Origin: Caldalkalibacillus uzonensis | GTDB lineage: Bacteria > Bacillota > Bacilli > Caldalkalibacillales > Caldalkalibacillaceae | Reading direction: 5' to 3' | NCBI RefSeq assembly: GCF_030814135.1 | Contig: NZ_JAUSUQ010000005.1 | Span: forward strand, 124,001-188,000 | Length of the DNA stretch: 64,000 bases | Shown here: in pieces, positions 1 through 7,763 of the stretch | Position numbering within the stretch: the stretch's first letter is position 1 | Layout of the letters: each line of letters starts with the position of its first letter | The notes under the pieces: generated by a model | What the model was told of the DNA's origin: nothing | What the model saw: the letters and a program-made list of their open reading frames with translations, nothing else | The model's database searches: none | Made by a program: the position numbers and the translations under genes

Positions 1-37
1 CCGCAAGACGGGCCAAGGGTTTTATGATTATAGCTAA
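1..37 (+). CDS. 3-hydroxyacyl-CoA dehydrogenase, C-terminal end only (partial)
   Basis: The window opens inside a gene. Reading from base 2 gives the 11 residues RKTGQGFYDYS and then a TAA stop at 35-37. The G-x-K-T-G-x-G-F-Y-D-Y ending is the usual C-terminus of 3-hydroxybutyryl/3-hydroxyacyl-CoA dehydrogenases, the NAD-dependent beta-oxidation step. The next gene, an acyl-CoA ligase, begins 20 bases later and an acyl-CoA dehydrogenase follows, which fits a fatty-acid or aromatic-acid degradation operon. The call rests only on this short tail and its context. Confidence 0.7.
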   Translation, partial: RKTGQGFYDYS

Positions 38-57
38 AAAAACGGGGGTAGATTATC

Positions 58-1629
58 ATGACTGCAACGGTGGGTCAAATGATAGAATGGGCCGCTCACA
101 ACTATCCTCATAAGACAGGGTTAGTTTATGAGGAGAAGGATCAGCGCTGGACTTTCGCTGAGTTAGATGCAAAAGTCAATCAGTTTGCAATTGCCTTACG
201 TACATTAGGCGTCTGTAAAGGTGATGTGGTCTCAACATTTCTTTACAACACAAGTGAATTTGTCATTGCTTTGTTTGCCTCCGCTAAGATTGGTGCGGTC
301 TTTAACCCTATCAACTATCGTTTATCGGCCAATGAGCTGCTCTTCATTCTGAATGACTGTCATTCTAAAGTCCTGCTTTATGAAGGAAGAGTAAAGGATT
401 GCGTAGAAAAGGTCAAACACCTGGGTTCTAATGTCAAACACTTTATATATGTAGATCATGATACACCGGAAGACACTTTAAATTTTTACAATATACTCGA
501 TTCCAGCCCGACTGACCGTCCCCAGGAATATGTGAGTGAGGATGACCCTTATATTATGATGTACACCAGTGGTACAACAGGGAAGCCAAAAGGGGTTGTA
601 CATGTTCACAAAAGCATGGTGCATCATAATTTACTGATGATGCAGTGTATGGGCATCAATAAAAATGATGTAGGTCTTTCTGTTGCGCCTCTTAACCATA
701 CAGCTGAGTTGCACACGTCTTTCTTGCCCCGCTTACAAGCAGGTGCTACAAATGTACTCCTACCTTATTTTAATGCAGAAAAGGTACTTGCCACTATTGA
801 AAAAGAAAACGTTACCCACATCTTTGCTGCCCCAACAATGGTCAATATGATGTTAAATGTTCCGAACTTTGAAATGTATGATTTATCAACGTTAAGATTG
901 CTGGGGTATGGGGGGGCTTCAATGGCCCCGGCCCTCATTCGAAAGTTTCAGCAAATGGTTGGTGCAGAATTGGTGCAAATGTATGGCACAACGGAGATGG
1001 GGCCAGTCATGTCGGTGATGTTTTCAGATGAACATGAAACAAAAGCAGGCTCTGCCGGTAAAACAATTTTGAACCATGAACTAAAAATAGTAAGAGTCAA
1101 AAGTGATGAAAGCCCCGCTCATCCTGATGATGAATGTGAGGTTGGTGAAGTCGGAGAGATTATTGTAAGAGGACCTTGTGTGATGAAGGGTTATCATAAC
1201 CGGCCAGAGGCCAATGAACAAGCACTCGCTTACGGCTGGTATCATACTGGAGATCTGGCTGAATATGATGAAGAAGGATATATTTGGATCAGAGATCGTA
1301 TGAATCATAAAATTGTGTCTGGAGCTGAAAATATTTACCCAAGAGAGGTAGAAGACGCCTTGATTGAACATCCAGCCGTGTTAGAAGTTGCTGTTGTTGG
1401 CAAACCCGATGACAAGTGGGGTGAGATTGTGGTCGCTTTCGTCGTATTGAAGGACGGCAGCCAGGTAAGTGAAGAACAATTAGACCAATTTTTAATCGAT
1501 GGAGAAAAACTGGCCAAGTTTAAACGTCCTCGACAGTACTATTTTGTCCATGAACTTCCTAAAACGGCAAGTGGAAAAATCCAAAAATTCGTACTTGTGA
1601 ATAAATTTAAAGTGGAAGAGAAAGCATAG
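58..1629 (+). CDS. AMP-dependent acyl-CoA synthetase (acid:CoA ligase)
   Basis: A 523-residue ANL-superfamily adenylating enzyme that activates a carboxylic acid to its acyl-AMP and then its CoA thioester, in the cytosol. Seen: the P-loop-like YTSGTTGKPKG near residue 168, YGTTEMG near 310, the YHTGDL hinge region near 397, the GAENIYPREVED segment near 423, and the catalytic lysine in PKTASGKIQK near 500. Length is normal for medium/long-chain or aromatic acid CoA ligases. The start ATG follows a GGGGG-containing ribosome site. It lies between a beta-oxidation dehydrogenase tail and an acyl-CoA dehydrogenase, so it probably primes their substrate. The substrate cannot be named from sequence alone. 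Confidence 0.9.
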   Translation: MTATVGQMIEWAAHNYPHKTGLVYEEKDQRWTFAELDAKVNQFAIALRTLGVCKGDVVSTFLYNTSEFVIALFASAKIGAVFNPINYRLSANELLFILNDCHSKVLLYEGRVKDCVEKVKHLGSNVKHFIYVDHDTPEDTLNFYNILDSSPTDRPQEYVSEDDPYIMMYTSGTTGKPKGVVHVHKSMVHHNLLMMQCMGINKNDVGLSVAPLNHTAELHTSFLPRLQAGATNVLLPYFNAEKVLATIEKENVTHIFAAPTMVNMMLNVPNFEMYDLSTLRLLGYGGASMAPALIRKFQQMVGAELVQMYGTTEMGPVMSVMFSDEHETKAGSAGKTILNHELKIVRVKSDESPAHPDDECEVGEVGEIIVRGPCVMKGYHNRPEANEQALAYGWYHTGDLAEYDEEGYIWIRDRMNHKIVSGAENIYPREVEDALIEHPAVLEVAVVGKPDDKWGEIVVAFVVLKDGSQVSEEQLDQFLIDGEKLAKFKRPRQYYFVHELPKTASGKIQKFVLVNKFKVEEKA

Positions 1630-1640
1630 GAGGGACTACG

Positions 1641-2777
1641 ATGGGGTTTGAACTAAGCCAAGAGCAGCGGGTAATTCAAGAGGTGATTCACCGCCTCGCA
1701 CAGGACAAAATAAAACCTAGAGCGGCCGAAATTGATGAGAAAGGCGAGTATCCCTTTGATGTGAAAGACATGTTGGCTGAACATGGTTTTATTGGTGTCA
1801 CAATCCCGGAAGAGTACGGCGGTGCAGGTTTAGACTTACTCACCTACTGCCTTATTGTTGAGGAAGTTGCCAGGGTATGTGCCTCATCTTCTCAAGTTGT
1901 TACAGTTCAAGAACTTGGCTCATTACCCATTTTAATAGGTGGTTCTGAGGAACTTAAGCAACGCTATCTGCCTGATCTTGTCAGTGGTAAAAAAATTGCT
2001 GCCTTCGGATTAACTGAACCCAGTGCAGGATCAGATGTTAAAAGTATGAAGACAAGGGCAGAGCTTAAAGGAGACCATTATGTTATTAATGGCCAAAAAT
2101 GTTTCATAAGCAATGGTGGTGTTGCCGACGTTTACAGTTTGTTTGCTAAAACCGACAAGGGAATTACTGCCTATGTGATAGAGAAAAATGCACCAGGATT
2201 TATAATTGGAAAATTAGAGAAAAAAATGGGGATTAAGGGTTCCCCGACGGCAGAAATCATTCTGGATAATTGCGAAGTACCTGTGGAAAATCGTATCGGG
2301 CAGGAGGGTGAGGGCTGGCTGATCGCGATGAAAACACTTGATAAGACCCGACCGGGTATTGGTGCTCAAGCATTAGGGATTGCCCAAGGAGCACTCGATG
2401 TCTGTTTAGGATATGTTCAGGAACGTGAACAGTTTGGAAGACCTATTGGTTCGTTTCAAGCAATTCAGTTTATGTTGGCTGACATGGCTACGCAGATCGA
2501 GGCAGCCCGCGGGCTGGTTTACAGAGCCGCCACAATGGTCAATAAGCTGGACTTTGACAAGAAAAACAAAGAAATCATAAAGATGGCCTCTATGGCTAAA
2601 GTGTTTGCGTCTGATGTGGCCATGAAGGTAACGACAGATGCTGTTCAAATATTTGGTGGATATGGTTACATTCAAGACTTCCCTGTAGAGCGGATGATGC
2701 GGGATGCCAAAATTACTCAAATTTACGAAGGGACCAACCAAATTCAACGGATCATAATAAATCGGTCGCTTTTTTAG
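1641..2777 (+). CDS. acyl-CoA dehydrogenase
   Basis: A 378-residue FAD-dependent acyl-CoA dehydrogenase that introduces the alpha,beta double bond of an acyl-CoA and passes electrons to ETF. Seen: the FAD-contact motif GLTEPSAGSD around residue 131, the REQFGRPIGSFQAIQ signature around 260, the FGGYGY motif near 340, and IYEGTNQIQR close to the C-terminus, whose Glu is at the catalytic-base position of the short/medium-chain branch. AGGAGG lies 7 bases before the ATG, and the gene starts 11 bases after the ligase, so the two are co-transcribed. The chain-length preference is not determined. Confidence 0.92.
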   Translation: MGFELSQEQRVIQEVIHRLAQDKIKPRAAEIDEKGEYPFDVKDMLAEHGFIGVTIPEEYGGAGLDLLTYCLIVEEVARVCASSSQVVTVQELGSLPILIGGSEELKQRYLPDLVSGKKIAAFGLTEPSAGSDVKSMKTRAELKGDHYVINGQKCFISNGGVADVYSLFAKTDKGITAYVIEKNAPGFIIGKLEKKMGIKGSPTAEIILDNCEVPVENRIGQEGEGWLIAMKTLDKTRPGIGAQALGIAQGALDVCLGYVQEREQFGRPIGSFQAIQFMLADMATQIEAARGLVYRAATMVNKLDFDKKNKEIIKMASMAKVFASDVAMKVTTDAVQIFGGYGYIQDFPVERMMRDAKITQIYEGTNQIQRIIINRSLF

Positions 2778-2791
2778 AAGGAGAGATGGCC

Positions 2792-3487
2792 ATGACTATT
2801 AATTCACCTGAGTTCCTATTTATACATGGTGCGGGAGGCACAAGCAGTAAGTGGAGAAAACAAAAAGAGCGCCTGGAGCTGGTTTCTGCCCGCTATATCG
2901 ACTTGCCTGGACATGGAAATAATAAGGCCGCTATTCCTGTGACAATAGAAAGCTATGCTGAGTGGATTAATCAAACACTTGAAGATGATGTTATCGTCGT
3001 CGGACATTCAATGGGAGGTTTAATAGGATTAGAATTGGCTGCTAGGAGTCAAAGGGTTAAAGGGCTCATTCTTGTAGCCAGTCATTACCGTTTACCTGTC
3101 CATCCCAAAATATTGCAGCAACTTTCGGAAGGTATCTTGCCTGATTCTTTCTTCTATGCTTCTTATGCCGGAGACGTTGACCCAATGCTGATTGAGGAGG
3201 AGAAAAAAGAGAGAAATATGGTTCCGGTCAACGTAGTTAAAGCAGATCTGAAGGCTTGCGATCAATACCAGAGAGGTAAATCGGTGGTTCAATCAGTAGA
3301 GATCCCCATTCTGGCGATTTACGGTGAAGAAGATAAGCTGCTGCCCAAAGATGCCATGGAGAAGTTAATAGCTTTAAATGACTCTATCAAGGCAATTGTT
3401 TTAGAAGGTGCAGGACATTATGTCATGTTGGAAAATGCAGATACATTTACAGATGAGATTTTAAGATTCAGACAGGAAGTTGAATGA
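2792..3487 (+). CDS. alpha/beta-fold hydrolase
   Basis: About 231 residues. It has the oxyanion-hole HGAGG near the N-terminus, the nucleophile elbow GHSMGG near residue 74, the acid in IYGEEDKLLP near 179, and the base His in GAGHYVML near 210. This is a complete Ser-Asp-His triad layout. I chose ATG 2792 because AGGAG at 2779-2783 sits 8 bases upstream; the ATG at 2786 would be only 2 bases from that site. It is the third gene of the ligase/dehydrogenase operon and may be an esterase or thioesterase acting on the same substrate. The exact reaction is unknown. Confidence 0.8.
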   Translation: MTINSPEFLFIHGAGGTSSKWRKQKERLELVSARYIDLPGHGNNKAAIPVTIESYAEWINQTLEDDVIVVGHSMGGLIGLELAARSQRVKGLILVASHYRLPVHPKILQQLSEGILPDSFFYASYAGDVDPMLIEEEKKERNMVPVNVVKADLKACDQYQRGKSVVQSVEIPILAIYGEEDKLLPKDAMEKLIALNDSIKAIVLEGAGHYVMLENADTFTDEILRFRQEVE

Positions 3488-3584
3488 CTTTCATTTAACA
3501 GCTCTATTCTTGTCACGAGGCTCAACGTATATAAAATATTATTTATTTTTACAATAGTAAATAAAGAGGAGGGTGGCGGTAATT

Positions 3585-4940
3585 ATGGCTTTGTATTTTG
3601 GTAAAAAAAGGGAATATGGGAGTGAACAACCCTATATTCTTGGCCCGCTGAAGCTGAGATTGCCTTCTATACATTATGGAATGGAATTTCCAGATTGGAT
3701 TCAGGGCGCCATTCTTTGTGTGGTGCCGATGTCAATTACTGCGATTATGATGGACTCTTTAGGGATTCCATTTGAATTGGCAATTGCTTTTGTGATTATT
3801 AATAATTTTTTGTATCTTTTACACACGCATTTTGGGGACCCTTCTATAGCAGGTTGGATTACGGCAGGTATACCATTATATGTAAGTTTCTTAGCAGGTT
3901 TTCCCGAAGGGGATGCCCGTATCCAAGCCTTGATCGCTCTGCAACTAATGGTTGCTTTTATATTCCTCTTTATGGGACTCTTTAAAGGTGCAGACACGCT
4001 GGTGAAGAAAGTTCCTGTATCATTAAAGGCTGGTATCCTTCTTGGTGCAGGTATGGCTGCAGTGTATGGTCAGTTTGCAGAGGGTGGCAGAGTGTGGAGT
4101 ATGCCGATTACAATCTTAACAGGTGCAGCACTTGGGTTTTTTATGATGTTCTCAAAAACAGCTGCCCCATTGCGGGAAAAATATGGTTTTTTTCGCTATA
4201 TAGCTCAATTCGGGATTGCCGTACCATTTTTCATTGCATATATGTTTGGAATCATGATCGGTGAGGTGACCCCGCCAAGAATAGACTGGAGTTTTGTTTC
4301 GCTGCCCCTGGGAGAAATTTTTGCCACTTATAGTATATTTGCTGTTGGTATGCCACCTGTTGAGTATTTTGTTCAAGCATTTCCTTTGGCGTTAGCAGCC
4401 TATATCATTGCGTTTGGTGATATTCTCGTAGTTAATTCGCTCTTGAAAAATGCTGATGAAGTACGCAAGGATGAAAAGCTTGTTTTTAGTCCTAACCGTA
4501 ATAGCATCATTTGCTCCATTCGTAACTTTTTCATGGGTTCGTTTATGCCATTCTTGGGATTGTGTGGCCCACAGTGGACAGGAGGTCAAGTTTTGGTTTT
4601 AAATCGTTATATGCACAATAGTAGAGAACAAGTAGATAGTTATTGGGGTGGTGCAACCGGCTTATTCTGGGGCATGAGCATCGCTTTGATGATTGGGCCA
4701 ATTGTTACCCTCTTTCAACCAGGTGTAAATATTGGTATGACATTAACCATGTTGATTCAGGGCTATATTTGTGGCTACTTGGCTATGACCATGCTCAAGA
4801 CTGAAGGCAACTTGCAAAAAGGAATTGCAGCGATTACTGGAGCAGTACTAGCAAGTAAAGGAGCGAGTTGGGGATTAGGTGTCGGGATTGTCTTATTCTT
4901 GCTGCTTGAAAGAAACTGGGTTAATCTAGGAAGAGGATGA
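3585..4940 (+). CDS. multi-pass membrane permease (NCS2/SulP-like fold)
   Basis: About 451 residues, strongly hydrophobic throughout, with roughly 12-14 predicted membrane segments and glycine-rich half-helices. One such stretch reads GAGMAAVYGQ and another is near GLCGPQWTGGQ. The pattern resembles uracil/xanthine/benzoate-type or related uncharacterised solute permeases. ATG 3585 is preferred: GAGGAGGG at 3566-3573 is 11 bases upstream, whereas the in-frame GTG at 3573 overlaps the ribosome site. It follows the acyl-CoA genes after about 100 bases and may import their acid substrate. The substrate is not identifiable here. Confidence 0.65.
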   Translation: MALYFGKKREYGSEQPYILGPLKLRLPSIHYGMEFPDWIQGAILCVVPMSITAIMMDSLGIPFELAIAFVIINNFLYLLHTHFGDPSIAGWITAGIPLYVSFLAGFPEGDARIQALIALQLMVAFIFLFMGLFKGADTLVKKVPVSLKAGILLGAGMAAVYGQFAEGGRVWSMPITILTGAALGFFMMFSKTAAPLREKYGFFRYIAQFGIAVPFFIAYMFGIMIGEVTPPRIDWSFVSLPLGEIFATYSIFAVGMPPVEYFVQAFPLALAAYIIAFGDILVVNSLLKNADEVRKDEKLVFSPNRNSIICSIRNFFMGSFMPFLGLCGPQWTGGQVLVLNRYMHNSREQVDSYWGGATGLFWGMSIALMIGPIVTLFQPGVNIGMTLTMLIQGYICGYLAMTMLKTEGNLQKGIAAITGAVLASKGASWGLGVGIVLFLLLERNWVNLGRG

Positions 4941-5117
4941 CTGTTTTTTCTCATCCGCCTCTTTTTTCAGCACCCGCGCCCGGAAGGCAAAGATGCGCTT
5001 AAGCAGCCAGATAAACAGGCCAAACCGTGAGGCCAAAACAACAGCTATTAACTGAATGCACAGCATGATGAAAGCTATGGTTAAGATTTTCAGTAAGTTT
5101 TGTGCCAACCAAGCCAT
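4926..5117 (-). CDS. small single-pass membrane protein, unrecognised
   Basis: A 63-residue protein that starts MAWLAQNLLK, has one or two hydrophobic stretches over residues 10-40 and ends in a basic then polar tail (RVLKKEADEKKQSSSS). On the minus strand a GGGGGG-rich ribosome site lies about 8 bases before ATG 5117; longer in-frame extensions upstream lack one. Its last 15 bases overlap the end of the permease gene tail-to-tail. No family recognised. The clean TM-plus-charged-tail layout and ribosome site are the only support. Confidence 0.5.
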   Translation of the reverse strand: MAWLAQNLLKILTIAFIMLCIQLIAVVLASRFGLFIWLLKRIFAFRARVLKKEADEKKQSSSS

Positions 5118-5176
5118 AAAACACGCCCCCCTAGTATGACAGTATGAACTGAAACCAATCTTTGTATGCACGATAT

Positions 5177-5205
5177 TTGTTTTAGACAGCCGAACGAGTT
5201 ATAAT
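5177..5205 (+). promoter_or_regulatory. putative sigma-A promoter of the selenoprotein gene
   Basis: A perfect TATAAT at 5200-5205 is preceded, with a 17-base spacer, by a weak -35 TTGTTT at 5177-5182. It lies 32 bases before the start codon of the SelW-like gene. Confidence 0.5.
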
Positions 5206-5237
5206 AAAAAAACAAGCAATTAAGGGAGGCAGTGAGA

Positions 5238-5501
5238 ATGAGTAAGAAAAAATTGTCAATTGAGTTTTGTATGATGTGAAATTTTCTGCCTAAAGCCGTC
5301 AGTTTGACGGAGGAATTAATGGAGAACTTTAAGGGCCAAATTGAAAGTATTACCTTGATCCCTTCCGGCGGTGGCGTGTTTGAAGTGGATGTGGAAGGCA
5401 GCCGGGTCTTTTCCAAGAAAGAAACGGACCGTTTCCCTGAAAAAGATGAGGTTAGTAAAATTATTGAGGACAAAAATTTAATGCAACGTGTGGAAGAGTA
5501 G
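5238..5501 (+). CDS. SelW/Rdx-family selenoprotein with in-frame UGA (Sec14)
   Basis: Read from ATG 5238, with GGGAGG 8 bases upstream, the frame reaches TGA at 5277-5279 as codon 14 and then continues in the same frame to TAG at 5499-5501, giving 87 residues. With TGA read as selenocysteine the N-terminus is LSIEFCMMU-NFLPKA, the C-x-x-U redox motif on a beta-strand/loop typical of the SelW/SelT/Rdx thioredoxin-like family. The remainder (ITLIPSGGGVFEVDVEG, FSKKETDRFPEK) carries the family's G-G-x-F-E-V and F-P-E signatures. A perfect hairpin follows the TGA, and the window also encodes SelB and tRNA-Sec. Automated callers will probably truncate it to the part after the TGA. The role is likely thiol redox; the partner is unknown. 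Confidence 0.88.
5296..5310 (+). promoter_or_regulatory. bacterial SECIS-like hairpin
   Basis: CCGTCA-GTT-TGACGG forms a perfect 6-bp stem with a 3-base GTT apical loop inside the coding sequence. The loop begins 22 bases after the TGA Sec codon. Bacterial SECIS elements are known to sit about 16-37 bases downstream of UGA with a small apical loop that starts with G, so both distance and loop fit. Confidence 0.75.
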
Positions 5502-5510
5502 ATACATCTC

Positions 5511-5554
5511 AGACAGGCAAACCCTATTTTTGTCACGGGTTTGTCTATTTTTTT
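5511..5554 (+). terminator. rho-independent terminator after the selenoprotein gene
   Basis: CAAACCC (5518-5524) pairs with GGGTTTG (5537-5543). The stem extends outward with AGA/TCT around a small bulge and is followed by a T-rich tract. Confidence 0.65.
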
Positions 5555-5633
5555 GTGCGAGAGGTGACTGTCCATTTGGGAGTCCCTGCTTTTTCTCTAG
5601 TTGTTTACAGCTGAAGAGCGTTAATGCATGTGC

Positions 5634-5674
5634 TTGCACGGAATGGCCGTTTTTCTTTACAATAGTATTGTAAA
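5634..5674 (+). promoter_or_regulatory. putative promoter with palindromic operator for the homogentisate operon
   Basis: A -35-like TTGCAC (5634-5639) and -10-like TACAAT (5658-5663) are 18 bases apart. The -10 is embedded in a perfect palindrome, TTTACAATA-G-TATTGTAAA at 5656-5674. An 11-base direct repeat TTAATGCATGT occurs at 5621-5631 and 5687-5697, flanking this site. A dimeric repressor binding the palindrome is inferred; the regulator is not identified. Confidence 0.5.
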
Positions 5675-5711
5675 AGTTTTGAAAATTAATGCATGTCCAG
5701 GAGGAATGCCT

Positions 5712-6803
5712 GTGCGCGATTTTTTTCCAATCAAGCGCATTGATTATGTGGAGCTGTATGTGAGCAATGCCAAACAGGCTATGCATTATTTTATGAAGGG
5801 GTACGGCTTTAAGCCGGTCGCTTATTCGGGACTAGAGACCAATAACAGAGAGACCACATCCTATGTGTTAAAGCAAAAAAATATCACCTTAGTTGTTTCA
5901 TCAGCTTTGTCTCCTGACCACCCCATCGCAGACTATGTCAAACAGCACGGGGATGGGGTAAAGGATATTGCTTTAACTGTGGACAATGTTGAAAGCGCTT
6001 ACCAAGAGGGGGTCAAACGGGGAGGTATAGGCATTCAGGAGCCACAGACGGTGGAGGACGAGCATGGCACTTATAAGCGGGCAGTGATCGGTACGTATGG
6101 GGACGTGGTGCACTCGCTGATTCAACGGGAACAGTATCAAGGCGTGTTTGCACCCGGTTTTGAACGATATGAGAATGATTATGACGTTCAGTCCAGCGGT
6201 TTATTGGGGATTGATCATATTGTGGGCAATGTGGAACTAAATAAGATGGAGGAATGGGTGCGTTATTACAAACGGGTGTTTGGTTTTGAACAATTGGTTC
6301 ATTTTGATGATGAAGCCATTAGCACCGAGTATTCGGCCTTAATGTCCAAAGTGATGCAAGATGGCTCCGGGCGGATCAAGTTCCCCATTAATGAGCCTGC
6401 TGAAGGTAAACGCAAGTCCCAAATCCAAGAATATCTCGATTTTCACTACGGACCGGGTGTGCAGCATATGGCCCTGACCACCCCCAACATTATTGAGACA
6501 GTGACAAAGCTGAGAGCGGCGGGTATTGATTTTCTGCAGGTGCCGGATACGTATTACGATGATTTGAAAGACAGGGTGGGGGAGATTGATGAAGAAGTGG
6601 AGCAGCTGAGGAAGCTGGGAATTCTGGTAGACCGGGATGAGGAAGGGTATTTGCTGCAGTTGTTTACCAAGCCCATAGTGGACCGGCCCACCTTGTTCAT
6701 TGAGATTATTCAGCGCAAAGGCAGCCGCGGATTTGGTGTGGGCAACTTTAAAGCATTATTTGAGGCCATCGAAAGAGAACAGGCCAAGAGAGGGAACCTA
6801 TAA
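5712..6803 (+). CDS. hpd: 4-hydroxyphenylpyruvate dioxygenase
   Basis: A 363-residue Fe(II)-dependent dioxygenase converting 4-hydroxyphenylpyruvate to homogentisate in tyrosine/phenylalanine breakdown. It has two vicinal-oxygen-chelate domains. The facial triad is visible: His near 169 (GIDHIVG), His near 252 (GVQHMAL) and Glu near 331 (LFIEIIQRKG). Length is normal for the family. I chose GTG 5712 because AGGAGG at 5699-5704 is 7 bases upstream, while the in-frame ATG at 5706 nearly touches it. The stop overlaps the next start as TAATG, so it is translationally coupled to the downstream FAH-fold gene. Confidence 0.93.
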   Translation: MRDFFPIKRIDYVELYVSNAKQAMHYFMKGYGFKPVAYSGLETNNRETTSYVLKQKNITLVVSSALSPDHPIADYVKQHGDGVKDIALTVDNVESAYQEGVKRGGIGIQEPQTVEDEHGTYKRAVIGTYGDVVHSLIQREQYQGVFAPGFERYENDYDVQSSGLLGIDHIVGNVELNKMEEWVRYYKRVFGFEQLVHFDDEAISTEYSALMSKVMQDGSGRIKFPINEPAEGKRKSQIQEYLDFHYGPGVQHMALTTPNIIETVTKLRAAGIDFLQVPDTYYDDLKDRVGEIDEEVEQLRKLGILVDRDEEGYLLQLFTKPIVDRPTLFIEIIQRKGSRGFGVGNFKALFEAIEREQAKRGNL

Positions 6804-7747
6804 TGAAATTTCTGGCTTATGAGCACCCCAGGCTGGCGGAGGTGCGGGCTGGGGTGCTGCTGCATCATCACGTGGTGGATCTCTCTTTTTTGCTTGAGCT
6901 GACTGAGCCTCAAGCAGCGCCCCCGTCTAAACTGCTAGACTATTTGCAAAACTATGAGTCCTGGAAAGACCGTTGTTATGAGGCTTATCGCCTGTTGAGC
7001 AACAAATGGGAGCTGGCTGATGAACAATGGGTCTTTCCTTCTGAGACAGCCAGGCTGAAGGCCCCTTTGCCCAGGCCGGCCAGTGTGCGTGATTTTTACG
7101 CTTTTGAAGCACATGTCAAAACGTGCCGCCAGAAGCGGGGGTTGTCCATGGTGGAGGAATGGTATCAATTTCCGGTGTTCTACTTCAGTAATCACCAGGC
7201 GATTATCGGACCCTATGAGACTGTTTCTTTTCCTCACGAGTCGGCCCGCTGGGACTTTGAGTTGGAAGTGGCCGTGATCATCGGCCGCAAAGGGCGCAAT
7301 ATTCCCAGGTCGGAAGCGTTTCATTATATCTTTGGTTTAACAATGATGAACGACTGGAGCGCCAGGGATATTCAGGCTCAAGAGGTAAAAGTAGGTTTAG
7401 GGCCGGCCAAAGGCAAAGATTTTGCTACCTCACTGGGGCCTTTTGTGGTTACTGCGGAAGAATGGTGGGATAAAAAGGACGGGGAAACACTTGATCTCAC
7501 CATGGAAGCTTACCGCAATGGCCAGCGAATGACCAAGGGGAACTTAAAGGAACTGTATTTTTCCATTCCGCAGCTGATTGAGCGTGCTTCCCAAGATTGT
7601 ACATTGTATCCCGGTGATGTCCTGGGGACAGGTACCGTAGGCGGAGGTTGCCTATTAGAACAGGACAATCCAGAATGGCTCAAGCCGGGCGATGAAATCA
7701 GTCTCAGGGTTGAACGGCTGGGTGTTCTGACCAATACGGTTGGCTGA
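6803..7747 (+). CDS. fumarylacetoacetate hydrolase-family protein
   Basis: A 314-residue FAH-fold enzyme. The C-terminal domain carries the metal-site pattern with DFELEVAVIIG and the family signatures MNDWSARDIQ and GKDFATSLGP. In this operon it most likely cleaves fumarylacetoacetate (or maleylacetoacetate) to fumarate/maleate and acetoacetate, the last homogentisate step. It overlaps hpd by one base and is followed 16 bases later by hmgA. No maleylacetoacetate isomerase gene is adjacent, so direct hydrolysis of maleylacetoacetate or an unlinked isomerase is implied. FAH-superfamily enzymes also include other diketone hydrolases and decarboxylases. Confidence 0.85.
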   Translation: MKFLAYEHPRLAEVRAGVLLHHHVVDLSFLLELTEPQAAPPSKLLDYLQNYESWKDRCYEAYRLLSNKWELADEQWVFPSETARLKAPLPRPASVRDFYAFEAHVKTCRQKRGLSMVEEWYQFPVFYFSNHQAIIGPYETVSFPHESARWDFELEVAVIIGRKGRNIPRSEAFHYIFGLTMMNDWSARDIQAQEVKVGLGPAKGKDFATSLGPFVVTAEEWWDKKDGETLDLTMEAYRNGQRMTKGNLKELYFSIPQLIERASQDCTLYPGDVLGTGTVGGGCLLEQDNPEWLKPGDEISLRVERLGVLTNTVG

Positions 7748-7763
7748 GAAAGGAGGAGAACAG

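Noticed and set aside
5304-5501. A 65-residue protein starting at TTG 5304, downstream of the TGA
   Set aside because: The TTG lies in the SECIS-like loop without a ribosome site. The real start is ATG 5238 with GGGAGG, and the frame through TGA gives a complete Rdx-family protein.
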